A stretch of 64,000 nucleotides of DNA from Gimesia fumaroli (GTDB taxonomy: Bacteria; Planctomycetota; Planctomycetia; Planctomycetales; Planctomycetaceae): positions 1,996,664 through 2,060,663 of the forward strand of contig NZ_CP037452.1 in assembly GCF_007754425.1 (NCBI RefSeq), written 5' to 3'. The notes below the pieces were generated by a model. That model searched no databases. It saw only the letters and a list, made by a program, of their open reading frames with translations, and was not told where the DNA came from. Positions 1-9,297 of this stretch are shown piece by piece. The position numbers were made by a program, and so were the translations under genes. Every line of letters begins with the position of its first letter. Positions within the stretch are counted from its first letter, which is position 1.

Positions 1-303
1 ATGAAACTCAAGTGGGAACCGGAGGGCAATTTGGCCTGGTGCCGACTGGAACGGGGTAATGCGGCTCTGATGTTACAGTTAGCCTGTCCCGATGAAGATG
101 GAACCGCAGCTGAGCGCTGCAAGGGCGTCGGTTTCTTTTTTCTGTGTGATGACGCGCAGGCGGTTTACGAAGAATTGTCATCTCGCGGGCTTACTCTGGA
201 GCCTCCACAGGTGGCGTTTTACGGAATGAATCAACTATTCATGAAAGACCCGGATGGTTATCAGCTTTGCTTTCAGAACCAGGTTGAGTTGGCTGTTGAA
301 TGA
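1..303 (+). CDS. VOC-family (glyoxalase/bleomycin-resistance fold) protein, probably 5'-truncated by the window edge
   Basis: The visible 100 residues match the C-terminal part of a vicinal-oxygen-chelate domain: a strand-rich start with ERGNAALMLQ, the alternating strand/helix DDAQAVYEELSSRG, and the typical closing motif FMKDPDGYQLCFQ in which an acidic metal ligand often sits near the DPDGY turn. VOC domains are usually about 120-130 residues, and the first beta-alpha unit seems to be missing, so the ATG at position 1 is probably internal and the real start lies to the left. Substrate cannot be told. It ends 28 bp before the convergent glucosylglycerate phosphorylase gene. Confidence 0.65.
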   Translation: MKLKWEPEGNLAWCRLERGNAALMLQLACPDEDGTAAERCKGVGFFFLCDDAQAVYEELSSRGLTLEPPQVAFYGMNQLFMKDPDGYQLCFQNQVELAVE

Positions 304-331
304 TCTCAGACTTCGTCCAGTACTTTCGCAA

Positions 332-2092
332 TTACGTCTGCTGTAATAGATTGGTTAACCAGATCACCTGATAAGGTTTTAGGATCAGGTCGCCTCTGAG
401 ATTTGAATATAATTCGCCGCTGATTAAATCGACCCAGGAATCGGTGCCAATCAGATTAATTTCTGATAAGGGGACAATCTGTTCCTGATTGGTGACATTA
501 TTAATCGCGAAAATACTCTGCTGGCGATCCATGCTCTGACGCCAGAAGGCAAACACACTGTTGCCCAGGTGCAGGGTAAACTGAGTTGCATTCGGATGAA
601 AGGCAGGTTGCCGCCGTCTGATTTTCAACAAGTGACAGATGCCTTTGAAGACGCGTGCATGCGTTGAATCTTTGTTTGCCAGTTGTTCCTGCAGATGGGC
701 ATAGTCCCAGCGATGGCGGTTAATCGAACGGTTATGCCCCGTCTGTTCGACGGCCACCTGATCATTTCTCGTGCCCAGAAAACTATGAACGTAAACAGCG
801 GGAATTCCTTCCAGAGCAAACATGATGGCATGTGCGCAGAGGAAACGCTCAATCTGCCATTCGTCTTCGCCGTCCAGAGTCCCTCGCATGGCGTCGAATA
901 ATGAGATATTAATTTCATAAGGTCGCTTGCCACCATCGGCGAGCGAACGCATTGAAATTCGAGCACCAAACTGCTCCATCATCGAAACCATTTCGTTAAT
1001 TTCTTCATCGTCCATTAATCCTTCCGCGGGCCGCAGGCCGATCCCGTCATGCGAGGCAATGAAGTTCAGATAGGTGGTGCCATGCAATGCCGGGGGCATG
1101 CTCATCATCCAGGTTTTTAAATGCTGGCAGCTTCCGCAGAGCATTGCATTTACCAGGAGTGGGGGCAGGGAAAAATTATAGATAGCATGCGCTTCATTTG
1201 AGTTTCCAAAATAAGCCAGGTTCTCACGGTTCGGAATATTGGTCTCGGTGATGATCATGGCGTGGGGCGAGACAAATTGAATCAATGTGCGAAACAGACG
1301 CACCAGTTCATGCGTTTCCGGCAGGCTCAAACAGTTCGTGCCGACGACTTTCCAGAGAAAGGCGACCGCATCCAGACGGAAAATATGAACGCCGTGATCG
1401 AGATATAATTTGACGATTTTGACAATTTCCTGCAGTAATTGCGGATTGGCAAAATTTAAATCGACCTGATCGAAGCTGAAAGTACACCAGGCATACCGGG
1501 GGCCTTCCGGGGTATCGATCCGCTGCAATAAACTGTTGGTCCGCGGGCGAACCACCTCGGAGAGATCATCATCCGGACTGCCGCAGAAGAAATAATCTTT
1601 ACCCGGTGATTCTCCTCGTTTGAATTGTTGAAACCATTCACTCTGACTCGAACAGTGATTGATTACGAGGTCGGACATCAGGTGAAATTCGTCGGCAATC
1701 GCGTTGATATGCTCCCAGGTGCCCAGCTTTGGATTGACTTGCTGGTAGTCGATGATGGAAAATCCATCGTCGGAACTGAAGGGGAAAAAAGGGAGAATAT
1801 GGATACTGTTGATCGTCTCTTTGAGAAACGATTCTGAAAACTGCAACAATGTTTCCAGTGGCGGCTGCCCCTCCGTGAGCAGACTGTCGCCATAGGTAAT
1901 CATTACGGCATCACGTTGATCCCAGTGGTTCTGATGGGTTTCCGGCGTCTGGCAATTCCCATCCGGGGCCATGATATCAATCAAAGTCTGGGCGAATGCG
2001 CTATGGTCAATCTCCGGATAAATAACCCGCAAGTGATTTTCGACGAGGAATCGGTATTCACTGATTGCGGAATGTTCGACAGGTTCAATCAT
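332..2092 (-). CDS. GH13_18 family phosphorylase, probably glucosylglycerate phosphorylase
   Basis: A 586-residue alpha-amylase-superfamily enzyme of the sucrose phosphorylase subfamily. The catalytic triad is visible: nucleophile Asp241 in FRLDAVAF, acid/base Glu283 in IITETN, and transition-state Asp349 in ASHDGIG. GH13_18 enzymes phosphorolyse alpha-glucosides such as sucrose, glucosylglycerate or glucosylglycerol; the synthase and phosphatase genes directly upstream make glucosylglycerate the best substrate guess (inference). The open frame extends upstream to 2173, but it would overlap gpgS by 77 bp; the ATG at 2092 lies 4 bp after the gpgS stop, with GGGAG upstream, and is preferred. 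It is the last gene of the minus-strand operon. There is no signal peptide, so it is cytoplasmic. Sucrose phosphorylase is the main alternative. Confidence 0.85.
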   Translation of the reverse strand: MIEPVEHSAISEYRFLVENHLRVIYPEIDHSAFAQTLIDIMAPDGNCQTPETHQNHWDQRDAVMITYGDSLLTEGQPPLETLLQFSESFLKETINSIHILPFFPFSSDDGFSIIDYQQVNPKLGTWEHINAIADEFHLMSDLVINHCSSQSEWFQQFKRGESPGKDYFFCGSPDDDLSEVVRPRTNSLLQRIDTPEGPRYAWCTFSFDQVDLNFANPQLLQEIVKIVKLYLDHGVHIFRLDAVAFLWKVVGTNCLSLPETHELVRLFRTLIQFVSPHAMIITETNIPNRENLAYFGNSNEAHAIYNFSLPPLLVNAMLCGSCQHLKTWMMSMPPALHGTTYLNFIASHDGIGLRPAEGLMDDEEINEMVSMMEQFGARISMRSLADGGKRPYEINISLFDAMRGTLDGEDEWQIERFLCAHAIMFALEGIPAVYVHSFLGTRNDQVAVEQTGHNRSINRHRWDYAHLQEQLANKDSTHARVFKGICHLLKIRRRQPAFHPNATQFTLHLGNSVFAFWRQSMDRQQSIFAINNVTNQEQIVPLSEINLIGTDSWVDLISGELYSNLRGDLILKPYQVIWLTNLLQQT

Positions 2093-2096
2093 ATTT

Positions 2097-3317
2097 TCAG
2101 GAAAACTCCCGGTAGTCATCATCAACGGCGTAACACAAATGTCTGAATACATCCGGAATCGCGCTTTGCACACGGTTCCAGCTGGGGATGAATGGCGTCT
2201 CCATCGGGTTTTCCAGAAAATGAAGGCCGGCTTTTAAAACATTTTCCGCGAATAATTCGACGGCCTTCTCTTCGTTATGCACATCAAATTTCAAACCATT
2301 GATGATCGCATCGTTACGATAGGTTTCGATAAAGTCCAGCGCAATTCGATAGTAGGTGGCTTTGATCGAACGAAAGGTTTCGGTCGAAAAGACAACACCA
2401 TTGGTGGCCAGCTTGCGGAAAACTCCTTTGGCAATATCAATCGACATTTTTGACAATCCCGCTTGAGCGTCTTCGACGGATAAGTTCTGATGTTTATGAT
2501 CATACTTATCAGCGATATCGACCTGGCATAACCGGTTCGTTGAATAATTACGATTCACTTCAGACAGCACGCCAATTTCCAGTCCCCAGTCGCTGGGGAT
2601 TCGAATATCGTTAATTACATCGACGCGAAAAGAAAATTCACCCGCCAGTGGGTATCGATAGCTGTCCAGATATTCGAGATAATCCAGTGAACCCAGAATT
2701 TTTTTCAATGCACGCATTAAGGGCGTCACTAATAATCGAGTGACACGACCATTCATCTTGCTGTCGGCCACACGTGCGTAGTAGCCTTTACAGAATTGAT
2801 AGTTAAAGCTGGGGTTGGCGACCGGATAAACCAATCGAGCGAGCATGCTGCGATCGTAGGTCAGAATATCACAATCATGCAGCGCGACCGACGATGTGGT
2901 TCCCTGCGCCAGAATATAGCCAAGGCAGTACCAGACGTTGCAGCCTTTCCCGAGTTCCTTGGGGGCCAGATCCTGTTCCTGCAGCATTCTGTTGACTGCC
3001 TGCAGTCGCGGGCCATCATTCCAGAGAATGCGATGATTCTGAGGCAGGCGACTGAAAAACTGGATCGCATGTTTGTATTGTGTTTCATCAGCCCGATCCA
3101 GGCCGATGACAATTTCGTGCAGATACTCGACTTTCGCCAGTTCCGTCACAATTTTGTCGAGGGCGGGCCCTTCCAGTTCGCTGTAAAGGCAAGGGAGTAC
3201 CAGGCTCATCGGGCGGACTTCAGCAAATCGAACTAACTCGGCTTCCATCTCTTCCGTCGAACGTGAAGAGAGGTTGTGTAAAGTGGTAATGATACCGTTT
3301 TGGTAAAAGTCTCCCAT
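2097..3317 (-). CDS. gpgS: Glucosyl-3-phosphoglycerate synthase-like glycosyltransferase (GT81 type)
   Basis: A 406-residue GT-A-fold glycosyltransferase. Features: the N-terminal [18 protein letters not shown] segment typical of GpgS-like enzymes, a DxD metal/nucleotide-sugar motif at Asp148-Asp150 (LHDCDI), the FCKGYYARV acceptor-side segment and [13 protein letters not shown] toward the C-terminus. GpgS transfers glucose from a nucleotide sugar to 3-phosphoglycerate, giving glucosyl-3-phosphoglycerate, the precursor of the compatible solute glucosylglycerate. The start is well supported by GGAGG six bases upstream of the ATG. The phosphatase lies 58 bp upstream and the phosphorylase 4 bp downstream. 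A mannosyl transferase of the same fold is an alternative, but the GH13_18 partner favours glucose. Confidence 0.85.
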   Translation of the reverse strand: MGDFYQNGIITTLHNLSSRSTEEMEAELVRFAEVRPMSLVLPCLYSELEGPALDKIVTELAKVEYLHEIVIGLDRADETQYKHAIQFFSRLPQNHRILWNDGPRLQAVNRMLQEQDLAPKELGKGCNVWYCLGYILAQGTTSSVALHDCDILTYDRSMLARLVYPVANPSFNYQFCKGYYARVADSKMNGRVTRLLVTPLMRALKKILGSLDYLEYLDSYRYPLAGEFSFRVDVINDIRIPSDWGLEIGVLSEVNRNYSTNRLCQVDIADKYDHKHQNLSVEDAQAGLSKMSIDIAKGVFRKLATNGVVFSTETFRSIKATYYRIALDFIETYRNDAIINGLKFDVHNEEKAVELFAENVLKAGLHFLENPMETPFIPSWNRVQSAIPDVFRHLCYAVDDDYREFS

Positions 3318-3375
3318 ACCAGACCTCCGTAATCAAAGCTTGAGCGCCAAAACCAGAATGATCGGGTCAGAAAGA

Positions 3376-4218
3376 TCAGATCAGTGTTTCATCCAGTATT
3401 TGGGTTAACGCATTGGCCCATCCTTGTGGGCCTGTTTCTTCAGTAATGATGACCGAAGATTGCTTCTCAAGATCGGGTGGTTCATGATGGGACGAGCGCA
3501 CAATGACGGCAATATCTGCTGCATTCAACATGGCAACGTCATTCTGACTATCGCCCAGTGCTACAAATGCAGGTTGTGCACCATACGAGTCAGTAAAACG
3601 CTCCCGTAACCAATGCAGACATTTTCCTTTGTCACACGCGCCAATCACATGCACAAACCGGCCACCTTTCAGCAGCCGCAGACCATGATTGGCAATCAGT
3701 GCTTCAAACTTACGCAATTGATGTGCCGAGTCCTGCCAAATTAGCGGTTCGGAGAATTCTCGGGTCATCGCCAGCTCGGAATCGGATTCCGATAATCCCG
3801 TATATGCAATGACTTCAGAGACTTCCATATCCGCAAATCCAGTGAACTGGAATTTTTCCTCTACCCGGATTTTTTGAATGAAAGAGAGTATTTCTGACCG
3901 ACGTGCCCCTAAAATATGCACCTGATCTCCTGTTTTATGAGCAGTTTGCCCCTTCTGCTCCGCAGGCAGATAAATGGCCGAGCCATTTTCGACAACATAA
4001 GGATCTGTGTTCTGGAGCGTGGTGCGAAGAGAGGCTAATTCCGCAGCCGTTTTACTGGTATTCAAAATGAGGGGGATCCCCGTTGCGCGCAGACGTTCCA
4101 TTACGGGAACCGCTGGTGCAAACGAATACGTATCGTGATCTAACAGGGTTCCGTCCAGGTCCGTCATTACAATCAGGGGAGGGACGTTATCTTTCATATC
4201 AGGAGATTTTACAGGCAT
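3376..4218 (-). CDS. gpgP: HAD-IIB phosphatase, glucosyl/mannosyl-3-phosphoglycerate phosphatase type
   Basis: A 280-residue HAD-superfamily hydrolase with motif I DLDGTL (Asp20, Asp22), motif II threonine in LILNTSK, and motif IV GDSQND (Asp223, Asp227). The type-IIB cap lies between motifs II and III. The overall arrangement is that of the mannosyl/glucosyl-3-phosphoglycerate phosphatase family (YedP-like), which removes the phosphate from the GpgS product. It is the first gene of the gpgP-gpgS-phosphorylase run, so the three genes encode synthesis followed by phosphorolytic breakdown. Two in-frame ATGs (4218 and 4197) are possible; the upstream one is used because motif I would otherwise begin only 12 residues from the start. 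Confidence 0.82.
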   Translation of the reverse strand: MPVKSPDMKDNVPPLIVMTDLDGTLLDHDTYSFAPAVPVMERLRATGIPLILNTSKTAAELASLRTTLQNTDPYVVENGSAIYLPAEQKGQTAHKTGDQVHILGARRSEILSFIQKIRVEEKFQFTGFADMEVSEVIAYTGLSESDSELAMTREFSEPLIWQDSAHQLRKFEALIANHGLRLLKGGRFVHVIGACDKGKCLHWLRERFTDSYGAQPAFVALGDSQNDVAMLNAADIAVIVRSSHHEPPDLEKQSSVIITEETGPQGWANALTQILDETLI

Positions 4219-4485
4219 CTGAAGAGAACTCAGGGTGAAAGAATAGATCCAGAAAATGAAACGCTGTGCTCATGACAGAGCGCTACAGCGATCATAACAG
4301 GATTGATGTCAGTAAACAAAGGGAGTACGAAACTCGGTCAAAACTGCTCGCTTTCTCTCTTTACGATCTAGACCAGTGTGATAGAACGCTCAGTTTTTTT
4401 TCGTGGTGCCAATTGCTAAACTGAGTTTAGAAAATATTTGAGAGGTTCTTTCTTCCCACCAGATGCAATCAGCGGATGCTTACTT
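4219..4485. promoter_or_regulatory. Divergent intergenic region between gpgP operon and LamG protein gene
   Basis: This 267-bp gap separates two divergent genes and must hold the promoters for both. A T-rich run follows AACGCTCAG near 4388-4400, but no strong -35/-10 pair or clear operator could be picked out by eye. Confidence 0.4.
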
Positions 4486-7400
4486 ATGCTCAGACGAATT
4501 CAGCAGCTTGTCCTGTTTTTTATCATTTCCAATCTTGCCTGGGAACTTCATGCTGAAAAGCCAGATACGCAGACGCTTCAAGAGCCGTGGCAGTCTCAAT
4601 ACACAGAGAAGAATGCCATTGGAAAGCATGTGCTGGGGCTATGGACCTTTGATGGAGAAACGCCAGGCGCCGATCTTTCCGGAAATCAGCAGATAGCTGC
4701 ATTTGATGGTGCCGTCATTGAATCACAGGGACGATTCGGTGCCGCCTTGCGTTCGTTTCCGGGGTTTCCCGTAGAAGATAAACGGCACTGGGCGATGATA
4801 AAGGATTCTCCCCGTCTCTCTCCGCGCGGTGCATTTACTCTGGAGATGTGGATTAAGCTTGAGGACGATTTTGATAAAGCCTCTTCTGCTTTTCTGCTCG
4901 ATAAAAAATATGTGAGCCATACCGACTACCAGTTGCTGTTTACTCGGGCAGGGCGATCCGGCACACGAACCTTGAAGGCGGTGCTGGGTTTTGGCGATGA
5001 CTCAGAGACCTGGTATTCGAATCCGTTGAAGTTGGAAAAGGAAACCTGGTATCACGTTGCATTTATTTATAACGGCGCCGGTCGCGGGCGGTTTTTTATT
5101 AATGGGATTCCTCAAGGGGAGAAAACGATTACGAGCGCCGGGTCGATTACTCCCGGATCGAGAGCACTGACAATTGGTGATCGGAACGGGAGCAATTATG
5201 GTGGCTTTCCCGGACTGATTGATCAGGTGCGGATCAGCGAAGGGGAACTTGAATTTCGTCCCGTGCGTTTTGAACGTATTTCCCAGCGATCTTGTTTCAT
5301 TCGCATGGAGCCGAAACGGACTCTCGATTTTGAGATCACGAATCTGCAGCGAACCCTGTTGCCGGAAGCGACAGTAACCTGGTCCTTGAATGGACTGGTT
5401 CAAGGAACGTCCACGTTGAAAAAACTGGAGCCTGGTCAGCCGCGAACTGTTTCGTTTCCTCTCAATACTGCATTGCGTCCTGACAAGTATGAATTGAAGG
5501 CTAAGTTGCAAGCAGGCACCGGGCAGGAATCAACTGCCGAAGCATCTTTTCCCATTCAGATTGTATCGCGACCTTTACCCGATCGGTTTCCAGTCGTGAT
5601 GTGGGGCGCTGGGTTTGAGGAAATTGATCGACTCAAACAGATTGGCTTTACGCATGCGGTTGGAGTGCGTGCCAATTATTCCAAAATCTGGCAAGCGGAA
5701 AAGCCGACGTTGGCAGACACGGAAGAGAATGTGAAAAAACTGCGTGAAGGTTTGGATCGGGGGCTTGCGAATGGGGTTTCGTTTTATGCCTCGCTTTCAC
5801 CTGGCGCCTATCTGCGCAGCCGGGAAAAATTACAACGGGTGAACCGCGACGGAACGCATCCCGCCAGTCGTGAAGATATCTGTCCGGTGGTTCCCGAGAT
5901 CAAGCAGTATTGCTATAACGTCGGGGTCTCCATGGCGCAGACCTATGGCGATTATCCTGCGTTCGATTCTGCACTGTTGCATACAGAAGTTCGCGGGCAT
6001 TCACGTCCCTGCTTTCATGATCATGATCGAGCTGCCTTCAAAAAATTTGCCGGGATTGAGATTCCGGCAGAAGCAGGACCGCCGCGAGGCGTTGATTATC
6101 GGCGTCTGAAGGACTTTCCTTCCAACCGGATTGTAAAAGACAACCATCCGCTTTACGTCTATTACAAATGGCACTGGAAAACCGGCGATGGCTGGAATGA
6201 TCTTAATAGCGATCTGGAACGAGGATTAAATTCAACGGATAAAAAAATCTGGACCTGGTACGATCCCGCCATGCGAGTTGCCAGCGTGTTTGGATCTGGC
6301 GGAAATGTCGATTATCTTTCGCACTGGACGTATTCCTATCCTGATCCGATTCGAATCAATGTTGTCCTGGATGAACTGTTTGCGATGGCGCGCGGGTCCC
6401 GAAAGCATCAGGATGTAATGAAGATGACGCAGATCATCTGGTACCGTTCGCAAACCGCACCGCAAGCGAAAAAAACGGATCAGGAATCTCCACAGCAGGC
6501 GAGCTGGGAACGAGAGCAGCCTGATGCGCCGTTTATTACGATCGCGCCCCTGCATTTACGGGAAGCGTTCTGGGCCAAGATTTCGCGTCCGATTAAGGGG
6601 ATCATGTATCATGGCTGGCAATCTTTAGTGCCCACGGAAACGACCGGCGGATATCGCTATACCAATCCTCAGACGCAGCATGAGTTGACACGCTTGATCC
6701 ATGAAGTCGTCCAGCCATTAGGACCGGCATTGAAAATGATGCCGGGTGTGAAAAATGATATCGCCTTTTATGAGAGCTTTGCTGCACAGGTCTTTGCACG
6801 CAGGGGCACTTATGGCTGGAACGGTTACTGGCTGGGGGACGCGCATCAGATGCTGCAGTGGGCAGGGCTCCAGACTGATGTCGTCTTTGATGAGACAATC
6901 CAGCAGCACGGCCTCGATCAGTACAAAGTTCTGTTCATGATGGATTGCGACGTCATTACAGAATCGATTTTAAACGAAATTGAAGCCTTTCAGAAACGTG
7001 GGGGAATCGTCGTTGCCGATGAGCGCGTCGCCCCGGCGGTGAACGCAGATCTAGTGATTGCTTCCTACAAACGAACCGGCAAAGCAGACTTGGATAAACG
7101 GGAATTGCAGAAAAAAGCACAGGAAGTGCGTCAAGCACTGGCGGGAAAATATGTGAGGTCTGTCGATTCATCGAACTCCGATGTCATTCCCTATCATCGC
7201 CAGGGAAGCCACGCAGACTATATTTTCCTGGTGAATGATCACCGTGAATTTGGTAACTATGTCGGTCAACATGGGCGCGTGATGGAGAATGGCTTACCTG
7301 CGAAGACGACGTTGTCCCTGAACCGGCCAAAAGGGTATCTGTATGATCTGGTTCGGCATCAAGCTGTCGTGTTAAAAGCGTCATCAGGGAAACAGACTGC

Positions 7401-7821
7401 CTCGATCCAACTGGCGCCTGGGGCGGGTGGCATTTATCTGGCGACGGAACAACCACTGGAACGAGTTGAAGTGACTGCCCCCGAACAGTTGAAACGTGGA
7501 GAAAGTGGCGTGATTTCAGTGAAAGTTCTGGATCCGAACAATCAACCGGTCTCAGCCGTGATTCCCGTCGATGTGTCTATTGAGGATGCAGAAGGTCGCA
7601 TTGCCGAGTTTTCCGGTTATCGGGCTCTGAAAGACGGCGTGCAGACGTTCCAGATTCAGATTGCACCCAATGACAAAGCAGGGATCTGGCGGGTGCGTGT
7701 CCGGGAGCTGGCTTCCGGCAAGGAGACTTCAGCCTACATGCGTGTGATCGATGACAACTCTGCAGTCAAATCGCATGGGCTGAATATAAAAGGCTTCAAC
7801 CCCGAACAGCCAGCCGGCTAG
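4486..7821 (+). CDS. Secreted LamG-domain protein with TIM-barrel (GH42-like) region
   Basis: A 1111-residue exported protein. The start at 4486 is chosen because it gives a proper signal peptide (MLRRIQQLVLFFIISNL, cleavage near ELHA-EK); an earlier in-frame ATG at 4438 would bury it. Residues about 50-262 form a concanavalin/LamG-like jelly roll (GLWTFDGE, FTLEMWIKL, HVAFIYNG, GLIDQVRISEGE). About 270-360 is an Ig-like segment. From about 365 (VVMWGAG) to 715 a TIM-barrel-like region carries candidate acidic and His residues (LLHTEVRGHS, WTWYDPAMR, MYHGWQSL). About 755-870 resembles the trimerisation domain of GH42 beta-galactosidases (FMMDCDVITE), followed by a beta-rich C-terminus. Likely polysaccharide handling at the cell surface; catalytic residues are not certain. 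Confidence 0.65.
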   Translation: MLRRIQQLVLFFIISNLAWELHAEKPDTQTLQEPWQSQYTEKNAIGKHVLGLWTFDGETPGADLSGNQQIAAFDGAVIESQGRFGAALRSFPGFPVEDKRHWAMIKDSPRLSPRGAFTLEMWIKLEDDFDKASSAFLLDKKYVSHTDYQLLFTRAGRSGTRTLKAVLGFGDDSETWYSNPLKLEKETWYHVAFIYNGAGRGRFFINGIPQGEKTITSAGSITPGSRALTIGDRNGSNYGGFPGLIDQVRISEGELEFRPVRFERISQRSCFIRMEPKRTLDFEITNLQRTLLPEATVTWSLNGLVQGTSTLKKLEPGQPRTVSFPLNTALRPDKYELKAKLQAGTGQESTAEASFPIQIVSRPLPDRFPVVMWGAGFEEIDRLKQIGFTHAVGVRANYSKIWQAEKPTLADTEENVKKLREGLDRGLANGVSFYASLSPGAYLRSREKLQRVNRDGTHPASREDICPVVPEIKQYCYNVGVSMAQTYGDYPAFDSALLHTEVRGHSRPCFHDHDRAAFKKFAGIEIPAEAGPPRGVDYRRLKDFPSNRIVKDNHPLYVYYKWHWKTGDGWNDLNSDLERGLNSTDKKIWTWYDPAMRVASVFGSGGNVDYLSHWTYSYPDPIRINVVLDELFAMARGSRKHQDVMKMTQIIWYRSQTAPQAKKTDQESPQQASWEREQPDAPFITIAPLHLREAFWAKISRPIKGIMYHGWQSLVPTETTGGYRYTNPQTQHELTRLIHEVVQPLGPALKMMPGVKNDIAFYESFAAQVFARRGTYGWNGYWLGDAHQMLQWAGLQTDVVFDETIQQHGLDQYKVLFMMDCDVITESILNEIEAFQKRGGIVVADERVAPAVNADLVIASYKRTGKADLDKRELQKKAQEVRQALAGKYVRSVDSSNSDVIPYHRQGSHADYIFLVNDHREFGNYVGQHGRVMENGLPAKTTLSLNRPKGYLYDLVRHQAVVLKASSGKQTASIQLAPGAGGIYLATEQPLERVEVTAPEQLKRGESGVISVKVLDPNNQPVSAVIPVDVSIEDAEGRIAEFSGYRALKDGVQTFQIQIAPNDKAGIWRVRVRELASGKETSAYMRVIDDNSAVKSHGLNIKGFNPEQPAG

Positions 7822-8262
7822 CGGGGTAAGGGGGCCGCGCCTCCTGCCAGCTATCCCATCACTGCTGCTGAAATCTTTGGTCTGAGTCCGTCTCTGAAAA
7901 ACGCAGATGGTTTATTGCTGCGCCTGGGTAACGCTTCAATACGACCTGTTTTGATAGAAACATGCCTCATCCTATGTTGTTTTATTCTTGAAATGCCAAT
8001 CTTGAATTCACGAAACATTAATTTAAAAAATTATTTGTGTGGATGAGACCGTAGTGGCAGAGTCTTTATTTTCAGGGGATTCTGTAAAAGTTATTTCTTG
8101 AATTGCTCACAGGTTCTTAACAAACCAGCTCTAAGATGAGCATCAAACTGATTGTGTTTTTGACACGTCAGGTTAGAAAGTTTTCATTTTCACTATGAGC
8201 TGCGATTGGTTTCAGCATCAGGCTATTTGGGTGCACTGAAACCAAATTGCTGTAACGAAACG
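7822..8262. other. 441-bp intergenic region with an inverted repeat near its 3' end
   Basis: No coding sequence is supported here. A possible -35 element TTGACA lies at 8160-8165, but the matching -10 (about 8183-8188) is weak. The clearest structure is the 10-bp inverted repeat at 8206-8245 described separately. Confidence 0.45.
8206..8245 (+). repeat. 10-bp perfect inverted repeat upstream of membrane protein gene
   Basis: TTGGTTTCAG (8206-8215) is the exact reverse complement of CTGAAACCAA (8236-8245), with a 20-nt loop. It ends 17 bp before the preferred ATG at 8263, so in RNA it would form a hairpin next to the ribosome binding region, or as DNA it could be an operator. Confidence 0.5.
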
Positions 8263-9297
8263 ATGTCACAAATATCTCAACCTGCATTTTTACCTCAAGC
8301 TGCTTCAGAGCGATCGGAAGCGGTTGCGGGGAGTTTTCGGCAATCGCTGCAGGCAGCGTGGCTGGTTGACCCGAAATATGACCTGCTCTTTCTGGCGAAT
8401 CTTGGCTGGCCTTTACTGGTTTTGTTTCAGTGGTGGGGCGGTCTGGAAATTCAAAGCGGCGTCAGCTTCTGGCAAATCTATTTCATCACGACGCCTCATC
8501 GTTGGATCACACCAGCGCTCCTGTTTCTGGAACGGGACCGACTGCAGGCCAATAAGATGAAATATATTTTGATCACGGTTTGCTTATTGACGATTCCCGT
8601 TGCGGTGAAGATTTCCACGGGTGCGCTGACTTGTTTGTTGACGATTGATTACATCTGGAATGCCTGGCATTTCGCCGCCCAGCACCATGGTATCTATAGT
8701 ATCTATGGCAGAAAAACCGGCGGTATCTCTGCCCGTCGAGCCCGGATTGATAAATGGCTGATGCGCACGTTTTTACTGTATGTCACATTTCGAATTGCCA
8801 GCTGGGTCTCACTGGGATCAGCAGACAGTCAGGGATGGGGCATGCTGGATACTCTGTTCGCTGCCATTCCAGCCGGCATGATTTTACGCGAATTCTGGCA
8901 AATCCGTGCAGAAACGGTGGGGCGCTGTCTGTATTTCACCAGTGTGATGACGCTTTATTTGTCAATGTTAGGGGCGATTGTCGCGAAAAATCCGATGATG
9001 TTGCTGGTCTTGACCACGGCGTCCGCTCTCTTTCATTCCATTGAATATCTGGCAATCGTCAGCTGGTCAGTGGATCGCACGCAGAAGTCAGGCAAACCAA
9101 CGACAGCACTGTTTACCCGTTTGATGCCTCGCTGGGGACTTGTATTAGCCGTCTTTATCGTCATTCTGGGAATGGGGGCCTGGCTGATGGAATCACATCT
9201 GCTGGAACTCTGGCTCACGGCGAATTTAATCATGGCGTTTCTGCACTATGCCTATGATGGCCTGATCTGGAAGTCACGGAGGCGCGTGCCCGCATGA
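8263..9297 (+). CDS. Polytopic membrane protein with histidine-rich motifs, function unknown
   Basis: A 344-residue integral membrane protein with about eight hydrophobic segments. Conserved-looking polar motifs sit in or next to them: PHRWITP, NAWHFAAQHHG, FHSIEYLA and LHYAYDG. Such spaced His residues in membranes often bind heme, iron or another metal, but I cannot assign a family. The frame is open from a TTG at 8206; the ATG at 8263 is preferred because the upstream stretch contains the inverted repeat and no good ribosome binding site. Its stop overlaps the next gene's ATG by four bases (ATGA), so the two proteins are translationally coupled and probably work together. Confidence 0.6.
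   Translation: MSQISQPAFLPQAASERSEAVAGSFRQSLQAAWLVDPKYDLLFLANLGWPLLVLFQWWGGLEIQSGVSFWQIYFITTPHRWITPALLFLERDRLQANKMKYILITVCLLTIPVAVKISTGALTCLLTIDYIWNAWHFAAQHHGIYSIYGRKTGGISARRARIDKWLMRTFLLYVTFRIASWVSLGSADSQGWGMLDTLFAAIPAGMILREFWQIRAETVGRCLYFTSVMTLYLSMLGAIVAKNPMMLLVLTTASALFHSIEYLAIVSWSVDRTQKSGKPTTALFTRLMPRWGLVLAVFIVILGMGAWLMESHLLELWLTANLIMAFLHYAYDGLIWKSRRRVPA

Noticed and set aside
8206-8262. TTG start adding 19 residues to the membrane protein
   Set aside because: The upstream stretch contains the inverted repeat and lacks a ribosome site; the ATG at 8263 is simpler.
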